From NCBI RefSeq assembly GCF_001570725.1, contig NZ_BCNV01000001.1, positions 2,914,001 through 2,978,000 of the forward strand: a stretch of 64,000 nt of DNA, written 5' to 3'. Below, one piece after another: positions 45,361 to 56,330 of this stretch. A program made the position numbers and the translations under genes. The stretch comes from Paenibacillus amylolyticus (GTDB lineage: Bacteria > Bacillota > Bacilli > Paenibacillales > Paenibacillaceae). Position 1 is the stretch's first letter; every line of letters begins with the position of its first letter. The notes below the pieces were generated by a model that saw nothing but the letters and a program-made list of their open reading frames with translations, did no database searches and was not told the DNA's origin.

Positions 45361-45633
45361 TTAAGAAACTGCATTCTCCATGGAAGGCAGCAAAATTTCA
45401 AATACTTGTCCATGTTGCAGAATTGTGATGTCTCTGCCCTTGTCTCTCATAACAACAACTTCTGGTTTAACGGACATACGCTCCAGATAATGTTCAGGCA
45501 CGTCGCCAGAATGGCTCACTGTGATGCCTTCTACTTCTTTTTCTTCATTTTCAGCCATTTCCTGTTCAACGATTTGTTCAAAAATATCGGAGAAGGCCTC
45601 AAAATTGTCAGTGTACACGGAAATGCATTTCAT
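45361..45633 (-). CDS. Hypothetical 90-residue acidic protein
   Basis: I do not recognise this family. The protein starts MKCISVYTDNFEAFSDIFEQI, is acidic and helical in its first 45 residues, and ends in a short beta-rich stretch (VVVMRDKGRDITILQHGQVFEILLP). AAAGGATG precedes the ATG. It lies 23 bp downstream of nth on the same strand and before a terminator, so it is probably co-transcribed. No cysteine pair, membrane segment or catalytic motif is visible. Confidence 0.7.
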   Translation of the reverse strand: MKCISVYTDNFEAFSDIFEQIVEQEMAENEEKEVEGITVSHSGDVPEHYLERMSVKPEVVVMRDKGRDITILQHGQVFEILLPSMENAVS

Positions 45634-45656
45634 GATTATTCATCCTTTTCTGCTCA

Positions 45657-46352
45657 TTAATTTATTTTGCGTTTTCGGGTGGTGACACGTTCCTTATCTT
45701 TCCTGATTTGGGACGTTTTCATACGTTTTTTCCCTTCCCTGCATATGTCCAGCAATGGACAGACATGACAAGCAGGGTTCTGTGCCTTACAATGGTAGCG
45801 TCCAAAAAATATAAACCGGTGGTGAGTTAAAGTCCACTCATCCCGGGGTACGCGCTTCATTAGTTTCTTTTCGACTTCAAGTACGGAGTCATCCCAACCC
45901 GCAAGCGCCAGCCGCTTGGATACTCGTTCAACATGAGTATCTACTGCAATTGCCGGTACTCCAAACGCATTGGAAACAACTACATTCGCGGTTTTCCGAC
46001 CAACACCTGGTAGCGTCACAAGCTGATCATGTTCCTGCGGTACATCACCGCCATACTGCTCTATTAAAATTCGGCACATGTTCTGAATATGCTTGGCCTT
46101 GTTCCGATACAATCCAATCCGCCGAATATCCTGTTCCAGCTCTTCGAGAGGAACCGCCAGATAATCTGCTGGGCTTCTGTATTTCTGGAACAAATCTGCG
46201 GTTACCTTGTTCACCGTTTCATCGGTGCACTGGGCAGACAAAAGGACAGCTACCGTCAATTCAAATGCATTGCTGTGATTTAATTCGCAATGTGCATCAG
46301 GAAACATTGCTTCCATAGTTTCGAGTATATGTCTAACCGTCGCTGCATTCAT
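45657..46352 (-). CDS. nth: Endonuclease III (base-excision repair glycosylase/lyase)
   Basis: This 231-residue HhH-GPD glycosylase removes oxidised pyrimidines and nicks the abasic site. The hairpin LPGVGRKTAN carries catalytic K120, and D138 lies in VDTHVERV. A [4Fe-4S] cluster loop has Cys188, 195, 198 and 204 with the standard C-x6-C-x2-C-x5-C spacing. The basic C-terminal tail (about 210-231) is an extension compared with the E. coli enzyme (211 residues). GGGAGG precedes the ATG. The usual Bacillus partner dnaD is not adjacent. Confidence 0.95.
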   Translation of the reverse strand: MNAATVRHILETMEAMFPDAHCELNHSNAFELTVAVLLSAQCTDETVNKVTADLFQKYRSPADYLAVPLEELEQDIRRIGLYRNKAKHIQNMCRILIEQYGGDVPQEHDQLVTLPGVGRKTANVVVSNAFGVPAIAVDTHVERVSKRLALAGWDDSVLEVEKKLMKRVPRDEWTLTHHRFIFFGRYHCKAQNPACHVCPLLDICREGKKRMKTSQIRKDKERVTTRKRKIN

Positions 46353-46443
46353 GAAGAGCTACCTCCCACAAAATGACTCCATGCTGAGGAGCCTTACTTC
46401 GAAGCTTCATCCAAGTACTTTGCGGGGACCTCAAAAAGCTTGC

Positions 46444-46485
46444 AAAAAAAACGTCTTGATGCGGGAAAGATCCCGTATCAAGACG
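46444..46485 (-). terminator. Terminator of the SLH-protein gene
   Basis: A perfect stem (arms beginning CGTCTTGAT and ending ATCAAGACG with inner CGGGA pairing, one G-U) followed by eight T residues on the minus strand. Confidence 0.9.
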
Positions 46486-46515
46486 GTCATTCTTTTGATC
46501 CTCGAAAAGAAACGA

Positions 46516-49254
46516 TTACTGTTTTTGAATCTCCAGAATAACATTGTTCAGGAGATACAATACAATATTATCATTATCTCTGAGAGATTGCACGCTTAAA
46601 GTATTGTCACCCTGGTGAACAAATACACTTGATCCGAGTGCAAAACGATAATTTGTGTCAGCTGTCGTTTCCCGTTTAACCAGAATCTGGTTGCCCACGC
46701 CATCATAAGACCAGAATTGTTTGCTCATGACAGTCAGCACTCTGAAGCGTGTGGAATTATCCGTATCTTTTGTCATTTCGACACGATCTCCAACCGTAAG
46801 ACTCGTCAGTGAAGTTAATGTAGAGCCAGATTTAACGACTTTAACCGAACCGCTAACAGGCACCGTTTCAGTCTGACCGTTAAACTGCTTGAGCGTTACG
46901 GATGAAGCATCCACTGCTGTAACTTCAGCCAGCGTACGCTTCACGACTTGAACTGCTTTTGGCGTAGCTCCTTCAAACGTTACATTAATCAGGTTGCCTG
47001 CTGTCAATTGTGAAGGCGTGATCGTCTGACCACTCTCTCCAGTCAGTACCGCTTGATCCACGTAGAACTGACTTGTCAACAGATCCGATTTCACTCGAAT
47101 ACGACCATTCGCTTCCAGGGCAACCACTTCAAATTGAGCCACAGTGTTCAGTGCAACCCTCTGCACCACATCCTGATTTGCTCCAAGCGTTACGGTAACG
47201 TTGTCACCAATCTTCAAATCTCCCAGACTTGCGCCGGATTTGTTATAGATTTCAACCGTAGGAGCGGTAGTGTAAGGCACTGTGATTGTCTGATTACCAG
47301 ACAACAAACTGATTTTTTTGCCAGAAGTATCAATGTTGCTGATCGTACCTTCGTACTTGTAAATCACCTTAACGGACAACGCACGTGTTCCCACATAAGT
47401 CAGATCCAATTTGCGACCATCATTTAAAAGCGACTCCAGACCAGCGAGTGTAGGTTTGGTCGTATTGTAATCCAGTTTGGTTTTCTCATCCAATGTAAAT
47501 ACAAACGGCTTCTTGTTGTTGTCCAGTACAGTAAGTACCTTTGTTTTACTGTTGTAATATACAACCGTTACCCCGTTCTTAGGTTCCATTTGACGTCCAA
47601 TGACCTGAATACGCGTTACCTGATCGTCAGAGTTCAATGTCAGCTCCACCTGATCCCCGTTCGTTGCATCCGTGATCAGATCATTCAACGTTGCATCCTG
47701 AATGCCATTGATAATGACTTCCGGCTTTTCAGTCAGCAGTTTCGCTTCAAGGGAACCCCCTTCACGTTTGAACGTTAACGTGGACTGGTTGCCACCGATC
47801 TCAACCAATGTTCCGCGTACAGATTGCTCCACACCTTGAGACAATGCGATGGTTTGCAGAACACTATCCTTTACGGTGTATTTCACGGCACTGCCGGCTT
47901 TGAGATCAGCCACTGACAAAATACGGTTTTGATATGTGATAATCAGATTGTCATTGTATGCAAACTGTTCTGTAGCACCCGCTGCATTAACAAGCTTGAT
48001 CGTTTTTCCAGAAGTAGACACTTCAGCAATGACACCATTGTCACTCTTGTTCACAATGCCGGATTTCACACGAATAACGACTGTTTTTTTGTCAGCCGAG
48101 AACGTCTCACGCTGTACTTCGATGATGCTATCTGCTGTAATATCGGACAGTTTGATTGCATTACCATTCTGATCGATGAATGCAGTTGCCTCATCATAAC
48201 TGTACGTTTCGTAATTTTCGCCTACAAAGATACCAATTTTATTTCCTGACAAGGAACGCGCAAAAGTCCCCTCAACGCTTTCCACCTGCGGTGTAGCATC
48301 AACGACTTCCACATAGGAAGCCACACCTGTAGAACCTACAACCTGAACTTTTGTATACAGCTTCACATCAGTGGATGAAGCACGAGTTTCACTGTCTTTC
48401 GTAAAGTAAGGCGTACTGCTGTTCACTGTGAAGTTAACGGCTTTGCCATCCACAACCAGCGTGATCTGCCCATCTTTCAATCCAGTCACATAACCCGTGG
48501 ATGTGTTGGGATACGCTGTATCGGTCAACGATTCGCCACGACTGAAGAAGGTAGCGAGTTGAGCACGGGTTACGGAACCGGTTGGATTGAATTTGTTGCC
48601 TTCTACACCTTTGGCCAGATCCAGGCTAACAGCCAGATTGACATAACCTTTACCACTTTCGGAGATATCTGCATTATCAGCAAATCCGGTAGATTGATTG
48701 TTTTGAGCCTTGGCTTCAGCATCCTTGTCCAATGAACGGATTAACAATTTCGTAATCCATTCCCGTGAAGCCGGTTTTTGACCCCAGGATGTCTTGGATA
48801 CATCCACCGTTGATTCTTCCGTCTTATCAATCAGTCCCAGTTGAAGTGCCAGCGCGACATATGGCTTGAAATAATTTCCCACTTCCATGTTTGTCGGTAA
48901 TGCCGCAGCCGTGTCGGTCTTCAACTGGCCCTCTTGATTCATAAAACGGATTGCCATCGTTACAGCTTCTTGCTGTGTTACCGCGTCTCCTGGACGGAAC
49001 AGGCCGTTATTACCGAGAAGAATGCCTTGGTATGCCAGTTTGTACACATGTTTCTCAGCCCAGTATCCGACCTTGATGTCACTGAACAAACCAGTTGGTG
49101 CAGCCGTATTCGTTATTGCAGCAGTCTGACCCTGCCCCGTTTCTGTTGATTCTGCTGCCATGGCAGCTCCGCCGGCGCTAAGGGCCATCATGCCTGCAAG
49201 CACGGCTGATACTACTTTTTTAGAGTGTGATGGATGGTTATATTTAAAAGTCAC
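46516..49254 (-). CDS. SLH-domain surface protein with repeated beta-rich modules
   Basis: This 912-residue exported protein has a signal peptide ending AAMAAES, then three SLH repeats (about 55-235: FSDIKVGYWAEKHV, the WGQKPASREWITKLL segment, and FADNADISES...GSVTRAQLATFF) that bind wall polysaccharide. About 680 residues follow of repeating 60-80-residue beta modules with motifs like DLKAGSAVKYTV, DLKIGDNVTVTLG and LTVGDRVEMTKD. No enzyme motif is visible, so a structural or S-layer-like role is likely. The start is a GTG with GAGGGG eight bases upstream. It lies 72 bp after the GerMN lipoprotein gene. Confidence 0.85.
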   Translation of the reverse strand: MTFKYNHPSHSKKVVSAVLAGMMALSAGGAAMAAESTETGQGQTAAITNTAAPTGLFSDIKVGYWAEKHVYKLAYQGILLGNNGLFRPGDAVTQQEAVTMAIRFMNQEGQLKTDTAAALPTNMEVGNYFKPYVALALQLGLIDKTEESTVDVSKTSWGQKPASREWITKLLIRSLDKDAEAKAQNNQSTGFADNADISESGKGYVNLAVSLDLAKGVEGNKFNPTGSVTRAQLATFFSRGESLTDTAYPNTSTGYVTGLKDGQITLVVDGKAVNFTVNSSTPYFTKDSETRASSTDVKLYTKVQVVGSTGVASYVEVVDATPQVESVEGTFARSLSGNKIGIFVGENYETYSYDEATAFIDQNGNAIKLSDITADSIIEVQRETFSADKKTVVIRVKSGIVNKSDNGVIAEVSTSGKTIKLVNAAGATEQFAYNDNLIITYQNRILSVADLKAGSAVKYTVKDSVLQTIALSQGVEQSVRGTLVEIGGNQSTLTFKREGGSLEAKLLTEKPEVIINGIQDATLNDLITDATNGDQVELTLNSDDQVTRIQVIGRQMEPKNGVTVVYYNSKTKVLTVLDNNKKPFVFTLDEKTKLDYNTTKPTLAGLESLLNDGRKLDLTYVGTRALSVKVIYKYEGTISNIDTSGKKISLLSGNQTITVPYTTAPTVEIYNKSGASLGDLKIGDNVTVTLGANQDVVQRVALNTVAQFEVVALEANGRIRVKSDLLTSQFYVDQAVLTGESGQTITPSQLTAGNLINVTFEGATPKAVQVVKRTLAEVTAVDASSVTLKQFNGQTETVPVSGSVKVVKSGSTLTSLTSLTVGDRVEMTKDTDNSTRFRVLTVMSKQFWSYDGVGNQILVKRETTADTNYRFALGSSVFVHQGDNTLSVQSLRDNDNIVLYLLNNVILEIQKQ

Positions 49255-49326
49255 CTATGATTCCCCTCTCTCATGTAAAACGACCTATACTCCGTGGCTT
49301 CACGGTACGACAGCCTGCTGTACAGC

Positions 49327-50004
49327 CTATTCGGATCTTGTCATTGGATGTTCAAGATCCACATGGCCCATCAGACTCTCGGACTGCTGACCGTCCACCA
49401 GTAAGTCAAGTGATTTAACTTCATCAAACTGGAAGAATGTTTGTTTTAGAGCATCCAGCGCATAGGATTCTCCACCTGCACCAAGACGTGCCGTATCCGG
49501 CAAATGAATATCCAGCGTAAGAGCTCCATCCTTGAACTGAACAGATTTCAATTCAATTTCTTTCGCCCACAGTGGAACAAGTTTAGCGTCTTTGCTCTGT
49601 TGCAGTGATTCAAAGGCAGCCTTGTATTTGGCATCATCCGATGCATATGAAATCTCTGCCGAAGCTTTGTGCAACTCCAGTTCTTCTTCATCCGTATAGA
49701 ATACAGTGATTGTTTTCTTTTGATTACTTTCAGAAGTTGCTGGCGTCTCCGTAGACGTTTCGCTTGGCGGAGTAGTTGTAGTCGTTCCCTCCGAGCTGCC
49801 TTCTGTGGATTCTGTAGGTGTTGTGTTCTCTTCAGGTTCAGCGGTTACCGGTTCGGTAATTGTTTCGCCTTCAACCTCGGTCACATTGGTCTCGCTTCCT
49901 GCGCCTTGCGTCTGATTCGGAGCAGCTGTTGGCTTGCTTCCACATCCAGCAGCAACTGCCATAACCGTTACCAGCAAAGCTGCAATCCATATTTTCTTGT
50001 TCAT
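49327..50004 (-). CDS. GerMN-domain lipoprotein
   Basis: This 225-residue protein has a lipobox VAAGC (Cys21), a Thr/Glu/Ser-rich spacer (about 25-95) and a C-terminal GerMN domain (about 98-215) with ITVFYTDEEEL, GALTLDIHLP and the end-of-domain VKSLDLLVDGQ. GerMN domains occur in GerM and in wall-associated proteins and probably bind peptidoglycan or other envelope parts. GGAGGCGGAG precedes the ATG. It follows an amidase gene by 35 bp, consistent with a shared cell-wall operon. Confidence 0.85.
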   Translation of the reverse strand: MNKKIWIAALLVTVMAVAAGCGSKPTAAPNQTQGAGSETNVTEVEGETITEPVTAEPEENTTPTESTEGSSEGTTTTTPPSETSTETPATSESNQKKTITVFYTDEEELELHKASAEISYASDDAKYKAAFESLQQSKDAKLVPLWAKEIELKSVQFKDGALTLDIHLPDTARLGAGGESYALDALKQTFFQFDEVKSLDLLVDGQQSESLMGHVDLEHPMTRSE

Positions 50005-50039
50005 TCTAACTCCGCCTCCTCAACATAAGGGCTTGTCCC

Positions 50040-51449
50040 TTATTTAATTCCCAGATACTCCTTGATTCCTGCAACAATACCTTTGGCAACGCTGTTCTGG
50101 AAACTCTCTGTGAACAGGGCTGCTTCATCACTCTTGTTGCTAAGGAATCCACCTTCCAGCAGAACTGCTGGCATTGTCGTTTCACGGGTTACATGGAGAC
50201 TTGCCGTTTTCACTCCACGATCTTTCAGTCCGGAAGACTGCAAAAGATACTTGTGCATCACTGTAGCAAGTGCTTTGCTGTTGGAGCGTGTATAGAATGT
50301 CTCTACACCGTTCGCAGCAGCAGGGCCACTATTAGCATGAATGGAGATGAAGATATCCGCTTTTATGTCTTGTGCAATCTTCACACGTTCTTTTAATGCC
50401 AAGAATGTATCATCGCTGCGCGTTAACACAACGTCAATTTTGGATTCTTTTTTCAACAAGGCTTCCACTTTCAGTGCCATTGCCAGATTGAAGTCTTTTT
50501 CACGTTTGCCTGTTACACCGATTGCCCCAGGATCCTGGTCTCCATGACCTGCGTCAATAACGACAACTTTTTTGCCATTATCACCAACTGGAGGAGCAGG
50601 TGTACCACTTTGATTATTGAGGTCAACCATAATCAGTCCGGAATCATTTTGCACACTGTACCCTTTTGAACTGGACAGATCAATCACAAAACGAAGTGTA
50701 GATGGACTGTTGCTGTATAACGAGTAACGAATCTTAGACACGTCCGGATAGCCGCTAACGACGAGTTGTCCATTCTGGTTGCTGTCTAGAGCCTGTCCTT
50801 CACTGAATGAATCAGCAAATGCGGTATTCGGCAAGTCTATTACGATTCGATCCGGTCCTGTCATCGTGAAGACGTTCGGCTTCGTACTTCCGCTTGTTGC
50901 AATCATGAAGCGGTTGTCGCTGAAGCTGATGCCGTTCACCAGTACAAGACCGTCCTGATCCGATCCTCCGCCTTCATTGCCAGAGTTCGGAGGTGTGGTT
51001 GTCCCGTTTCCGGAACCTGAATTCTGGGTAACTAATGTTACCGTCTTCGTGGTATTGTTCCAACCCACCTTAAGACCCATTTCCTCACCTATAAATCGGA
51101 GAGGCACGAGTGTAGTACCATTTTTCACGAGTGGCGGGGCATCCAGGTTTACGTTACTGCCGTTCACCGTTGCCGTCTTCTGTCCAACAATCATCTGCAT
51201 GGCAGTGTTGTCTTTGCTAATAGTCACCGTTTGTGTTTGTTGCTTCCACTCCACGCTATACCCAAGATTCTCAGACACAACCCGGATCGGAACCATCACC
51301 TTGCTGTTGATAATTTCCGCCTTTGTATCCGATGGCTGTACGATTTCTTTTCCGTCTAGGATAATTTTCGTGTCTGTTGCTGCATGACTATAGCCCGGGA
51401 AAACGAGCCCAAAGACAAATAACAGTACCAAAAAACCGAACTTCTTCAT
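50040..51449 (-). CDS. N-acetylmuramoyl-L-alanine amidase with wall-binding domains (paralogue 2)
   Basis: This 469-residue exported protein has a signal peptide (about 1-23), a copper-amine-oxidase N-terminal-like domain (about 28-140, two VPIRVVSE/VPLRFIGE repeats), an AMIN domain (about 165-275) and a zinc amidase_3 domain (about 290-469). Zinc/catalytic residues are visible in VIDAGHGD, GKREKDFNLA, SIHANSG and LLEGGFLSN. It cuts the lactyl-Ala bond of peptidoglycan. It shares the domain order and long sequence blocks with the gene upstream (51708-53114), so the two arose by tandem duplication. GerMN and SLH genes follow on the same strand. Confidence 0.92.
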   Translation of the reverse strand: MKKFGFLVLLFVFGLVFPGYSHAATDTKIILDGKEIVQPSDTKAEIINSKVMVPIRVVSENLGYSVEWKQQTQTVTISKDNTAMQMIVGQKTATVNGSNVNLDAPPLVKNGTTLVPLRFIGEEMGLKVGWNNTTKTVTLVTQNSGSGNGTTTPPNSGNEGGGSDQDGLVLVNGISFSDNRFMIATSGSTKPNVFTMTGPDRIVIDLPNTAFADSFSEGQALDSNQNGQLVVSGYPDVSKIRYSLYSNSPSTLRFVIDLSSSKGYSVQNDSGLIMVDLNNQSGTPAPPVGDNGKKVVVIDAGHGDQDPGAIGVTGKREKDFNLAMALKVEALLKKESKIDVVLTRSDDTFLALKERVKIAQDIKADIFISIHANSGPAAANGVETFYTRSNSKALATVMHKYLLQSSGLKDRGVKTASLHVTRETTMPAVLLEGGFLSNKSDEAALFTESFQNSVAKGIVAGIKEYLGIK

Positions 51450-51707
51450 CCTTCACCCCTACCATTCTCATATTTTTTTGCCGCATGTTGTCATTTTCCA
51501 ACTCCGACTGACCGCTTGGGCATTACCAGACACCTATTAGACGCCCCTCGCTCTCAAAAGTTGCGAATATATTCCAACATAACAGAAAAAAAACGTTGTC
51601 AGATCAAGCTTTTTTTACATGTTAATGTCTGTTTTTTTCCTTATTTATCAAATATACATCTCTAAACAACGTACTACCCTAACCTTCATATTTGCGCACA
51701 ATCTACT
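51450..51707. other. Gap between the tandem amidase genes
   Basis: About 260 bp, T-rich, with no gene. A possible promoter for the downstream amidase is TTGATC/17 bp/TGTTAT on the minus strand near 51580-51610. No strong terminator was found after the upstream amidase, so read-through is possible. Confidence 0.35.
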
Positions 51708-53114
51708 TTACAGTCCCAAAAATTCAACAATTCCGTCTACAATCGCCTGTGCACATTTGTCCTGGTATTCTTCGGTGAGCATAACTGCTTCATCCGTTGG
51801 GTTGCTTAAAAAACCAAGTTCAAGTAACACAGCAGGCATGGTTGTTTCCCGGGTCACATGCAGACTCGCCGTTTTAACGCCACGATCCTTGAGTCCTGTT
51901 ACCGGCAAGACATATTTGTGAAGAGTGTCAGCCAAAGTCTTGCTTTCTTTGCGACTATAGAGCGTTTCAATGCCGTTTGGTACGGGTGTGGTGAATTTGT
52001 TTCCATGGATGGACACAAAAACATCTGCCTTATTCAATTCAGCAATATCTACGCGCTGTTTAAGCGAAAGCTCTGTATCATCCTGGCGTGTAATAACCGT
52101 CTGAATATCTTGGTATTGTTGAAGAAGTGCCTGCACCTTCAGCCCTACAGCCAGATTGAAATCTTTCTCATAAGCTCCTGACAAACTCACTGCCCCAGAT
52201 TGGCGACCACCATGTCCCGGATCAATGACCACAATCGTTTTGCCATCATTCGTAGGTACTGCCGGTTGGCTTGTAGGTTCTCCACTCGTGGCTGTCAGGT
52301 CAACGAGCAAGACATTGTTATCTCCAACAGACCATTTGGCTGTGGCCGACTGACTTAGATCCAGAACGACACGAACGGTGGAAGGCGTCTTGCTGAACAT
52401 GGCATACCGAACTTTGGAAACGAGGGGTGAGTCCGTAACGAGAATTTGTCCACTTCCATCCGCGTTAGAGGCTTGTCCCTGAATGAATTCCTGAGAGAAT
52501 GTCGATGCAGGCAGATCAATAATAATGCGGTCTGGCCCACCAAGACTGGATACTTTGGGGCTAATATTGCCGTTTGTCGCTACAATCAGGCGATCTCCGC
52601 TGAAGCTGATGCCTTGAAGTTCTGTCAGACCGTCCGGCACAGGCATCTCGACGGGGTCACTGTCACCTTCCGTTCCAACGACGGGAGGAATACTAAATAG
52701 GCTTACTGTCTTGGTTCCATTGTCCCAGCCCACACGCAGACCCATGCCTTCCCCGACAAAGCGTAAAGGAACAAGTGTTGTTCCCTGTTTGATTAGTGGG
52801 GGCGAATCCAGGTTTACCACGGTTCCATTCACTGTAGCCGCATCCTTGCCAGCCGTCATTTGAATCATGCTGTTTCCTTTTTGAACCTGGACTGACTTAG
52901 TTGTCTTCTCCCACTTCACCTCATAACCCAGGTTCTCGGATACAATTCGAATCGGAACCATGACCGTCTTTCCGATATTTTCTGCAGGTGCTCCCGTCTG
53001 CTGATTAATGGTTACACCGTCGAGCACAATCGAGGGCGTGGTGTCTGCATGGGCCATGACTGGAAATAAACATAGGAACAGAAGAAAAACGACTGCTGCC
53101 GACCATTTTTTCAT
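51708..53114 (-). CDS. N-acetylmuramoyl-L-alanine amidase with wall-binding domains (paralogue 1)
   Basis: This 468-residue exported paralogue of the next gene has a signal peptide (about 1-23), a copper-amine-oxidase-like wall domain (VPIRIVSENLGYEV and VPLRFVGEGMGLRVGW repeats), an AMIN domain (GISFSGDRLIVATNGN to about 275) and amidase_3 with VIDPGHGG, GAYEKDFNLAVGLK, SIHGNKF and LLELGFLSN, all catalytic positions intact. In contrast to its neighbour the zinc loop is DPGHGG and the last motif has Leu before Gly. Both probably act in the wall on the same substrate bond but may differ in timing. Confidence 0.92.
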   Translation of the reverse strand: MKKWSAAVVFLLFLCLFPVMAHADTTPSIVLDGVTINQQTGAPAENIGKTVMVPIRIVSENLGYEVKWEKTTKSVQVQKGNSMIQMTAGKDAATVNGTVVNLDSPPLIKQGTTLVPLRFVGEGMGLRVGWDNGTKTVSLFSIPPVVGTEGDSDPVEMPVPDGLTELQGISFSGDRLIVATNGNISPKVSSLGGPDRIIIDLPASTFSQEFIQGQASNADGSGQILVTDSPLVSKVRYAMFSKTPSTVRVVLDLSQSATAKWSVGDNNVLLVDLTATSGEPTSQPAVPTNDGKTIVVIDPGHGGRQSGAVSLSGAYEKDFNLAVGLKVQALLQQYQDIQTVITRQDDTELSLKQRVDIAELNKADVFVSIHGNKFTTPVPNGIETLYSRKESKTLADTLHKYVLPVTGLKDRGVKTASLHVTRETTMPAVLLELGFLSNPTDEAVMLTEEYQDKCAQAIVDGIVEFLGL

Positions 53115-53463
53115 ACCTCATCCACCATTCTTTTTGTCTTTTGAACATCCGACCTGATTCTCTACAGCGTAACATCAATGACGCTATGTAACCTTCCATA
53201 ATCTACTAATCAGTTTATCAGATATTTCCCCTTCATCCGGTTACAACGTTGTCATATTCAGTCGGAAATAAGATGAAAAAAGAAGATCACATTCAAGCAA
53301 AAGATCACTTCTCACATGAATGTATATCGATATCGTTTCAAGGATGTCATATATTGACGATATTCCCTCTATTAATGTAACTTTAAAGTATACATATATT
53401 GGCACAGGAATCTGCAAAAAAGAGATATATTAGATAAAAAAAATACGGCTAGGAGGGAAATGA
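53115..53463. other. Divergent promoter region
   Basis: About 350 bp between the amidase and the WGR-like gene, transcribed away from each other. It contains an AGCGT/ACGCT hairpin near 53165-53185 and TTGACG (53355-53360)/18 bp/TAACTT on the plus strand as a weak promoter candidate for the right-hand gene. No additional gene is supported. Confidence 0.35.
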
Positions 53464-54030
53464 ATGCTCACCCTATATAGGAAAGAAACAGATGGCAAGA
53501 TACTTTATGCGGAATACTGGATTGAAGGAGGACAGGTTGTGGAACATCTCGGTACAGTTGGAACTTATGGCACAACGACCAGAACAGACTGGCCTGGTTC
53601 GTATCGTGATGAGACTGAATACAAAAGTGATTTTCTAACGCGCTTCATAGATCAGGGCTATGAGGAAGCGTCCAATCAGTACGGTTACGTATTGCTTATC
53701 CAATATCCCATGAAGAGTATGTCAGGAAGTAAACGTGATCTGTGGCTCAAGGATAAGGCTAGTGAGGCACTGATCAGTGAGTTGGGCTGGAAAGGGCTGG
53801 GCGTTGTCGATGGGCACGATATGGGCAAGACAGCAAATCCAGTCACGGCGTTCGCATTGAACATATACTGCTATGTTGTGGATGAAAAACTCGGAATTCA
53901 AGCCATTAAGCGTGTGCTTAAAGAAATGCGACTGGACTACACACGGATCAAAATTGCATCCAGAGAACTGGAGAATGACGGGGAGTACCTGTTGAATTCG
54001 GCCAAGAAGGATCAGGAGTTCTACGTATAG
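53464..54030 (+). CDS. WGR-like domain hypothetical protein
   Basis: This 188-residue protein is preceded by AGGAGGG. Its first 70 residues resemble WGR domains (short beta-rich domains of unknown binding role): KFYAEYWIEGG-like strands, GTVGTYGTTTRT and a helix of the FLTRFIDQGYEE type. The rest, from about residue 75, has no recognised family and ends in helical RIKIASRELENDGEYLL. It is monocistronic, facing the leuCD operon across a terminator. Function unknown. Confidence 0.72.
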   Translation: MLTLYRKETDGKILYAEYWIEGGQVVEHLGTVGTYGTTTRTDWPGSYRDETEYKSDFLTRFIDQGYEEASNQYGYVLLIQYPMKSMSGSKRDLWLKDKASEALISELGWKGLGVVDGHDMGKTANPVTAFALNIYCYVVDEKLGIQAIKRVLKEMRLDYTRIKIASRELENDGEYLLNSAKKDQEFYV

Positions 54031-54066
54031 AAGACTCTTTAACATAAAATTAGCTTCTGAAATGAC

Positions 54067-54125
54067 AAAAAGCTTCTGCTTCACCCGTAGGAACAAGGTT
54101 CCTTTGGGGAGGCAGAAGCTTTTTA
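54067..54125. terminator. Bidirectional terminator between the WGR-like gene and leuD
   Basis: AAAAAGCTTCTGC pairs with GCAGAAGCTTTTT, with an inner GGAAC/GGTTCC element; A- and T-tracts lie outside both arms. Confidence 0.8.
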
Positions 54126-54145
54126 CTTGTCTGACACTTTAACGA

Positions 54146-54748
54146 TTAACCGAACAGTTTTGCCGCGTGGCGCTGTTCATACGCAGCGATCTCATCATCA
54201 TGTTGAAGTGTGAGACCGATATCGTCCAGTCCTTGCAACAGGAATTGACGACGATGCTCATCCAGATCAAAATCGATATGCAGTCCGTATGCATCAGTAA
54301 TCGTTTTGTTTTCCAGATTCACATTCATCTCATAGCCTTCATGTGTAGCTGTACGTTGGAACAAGTCTTCAACTTGCTCTTCTGACAGCTTGATTGGCAA
54401 GATTCCGTTCTTAAAGCAGTTATTATAGAAGATATCCGCATAAGACGGAGCGATAACACAACGGAATCCATAGTCCATAATCGCCCATGGCGCATGCTCA
54501 CGGGAAGACCCACAGCCAAAGTTGGCACGAGAGATCAGGATGGATGCCCCTTCATAACGAGGTTTGTTCATTTCGAAGGAAGCATTGTTGTTGCCCTCTT
54601 CATCAAAACGCCATTCATAGAACAAAAATTGTCCAAATCCGGTACGCTCAATCCGTTTAAGAAACTGTTTCGGAATGATTGCATCTGTATCTACATTGAC
54701 CCGGTCTACCGGTGCAACGATGCCTTGTAATGTTTTGAATTCTTCCAT
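54146..54748 (-). CDS. leuD: 3-isopropylmalate dehydratase small subunit
   Basis: This 200-residue protein is the swivelling small subunit of isopropylmalate isomerase. The substrate-specificity and fold motif FGCGSSREHAPWA is present, as are the IAPSYADIFYNNCFKNG and DTDAIIPKQFL segments. GGGAG lies ten bases before the ATG. It follows leuC by 31 bp. With LeuC it interconverts 2- and 3-isopropylmalate in leucine biosynthesis. Confidence 0.95.
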   Translation of the reverse strand: MEEFKTLQGIVAPVDRVNVDTDAIIPKQFLKRIERTGFGQFLFYEWRFDEEGNNNASFEMNKPRYEGASILISRANFGCGSSREHAPWAIMDYGFRCVIAPSYADIFYNNCFKNGILPIKLSEEQVEDLFQRTATHEGYEMNVNLENKTITDAYGLHIDFDLDEHRRQFLLQGLDDIGLTLQHDDEIAAYEQRHAAKLFG

Positions 54749-54779
54749 ATTAAACGTTCTCCCTTCTGTCTGTTATAGA

Positions 54780-56201
<1,422 letters not shown>

Positions 56202-56330
56202 CATTTTCACCTCATCATAAGTTCGGTCCTTGGAAGAGCCTCGTGTTTCCTCTAAAAAGTGAAGCTCTTGAATGACATAAATATATCACCCTGTCCTTCA
56301 TTGTTCCAAGATATAATATCTATAGATGTA

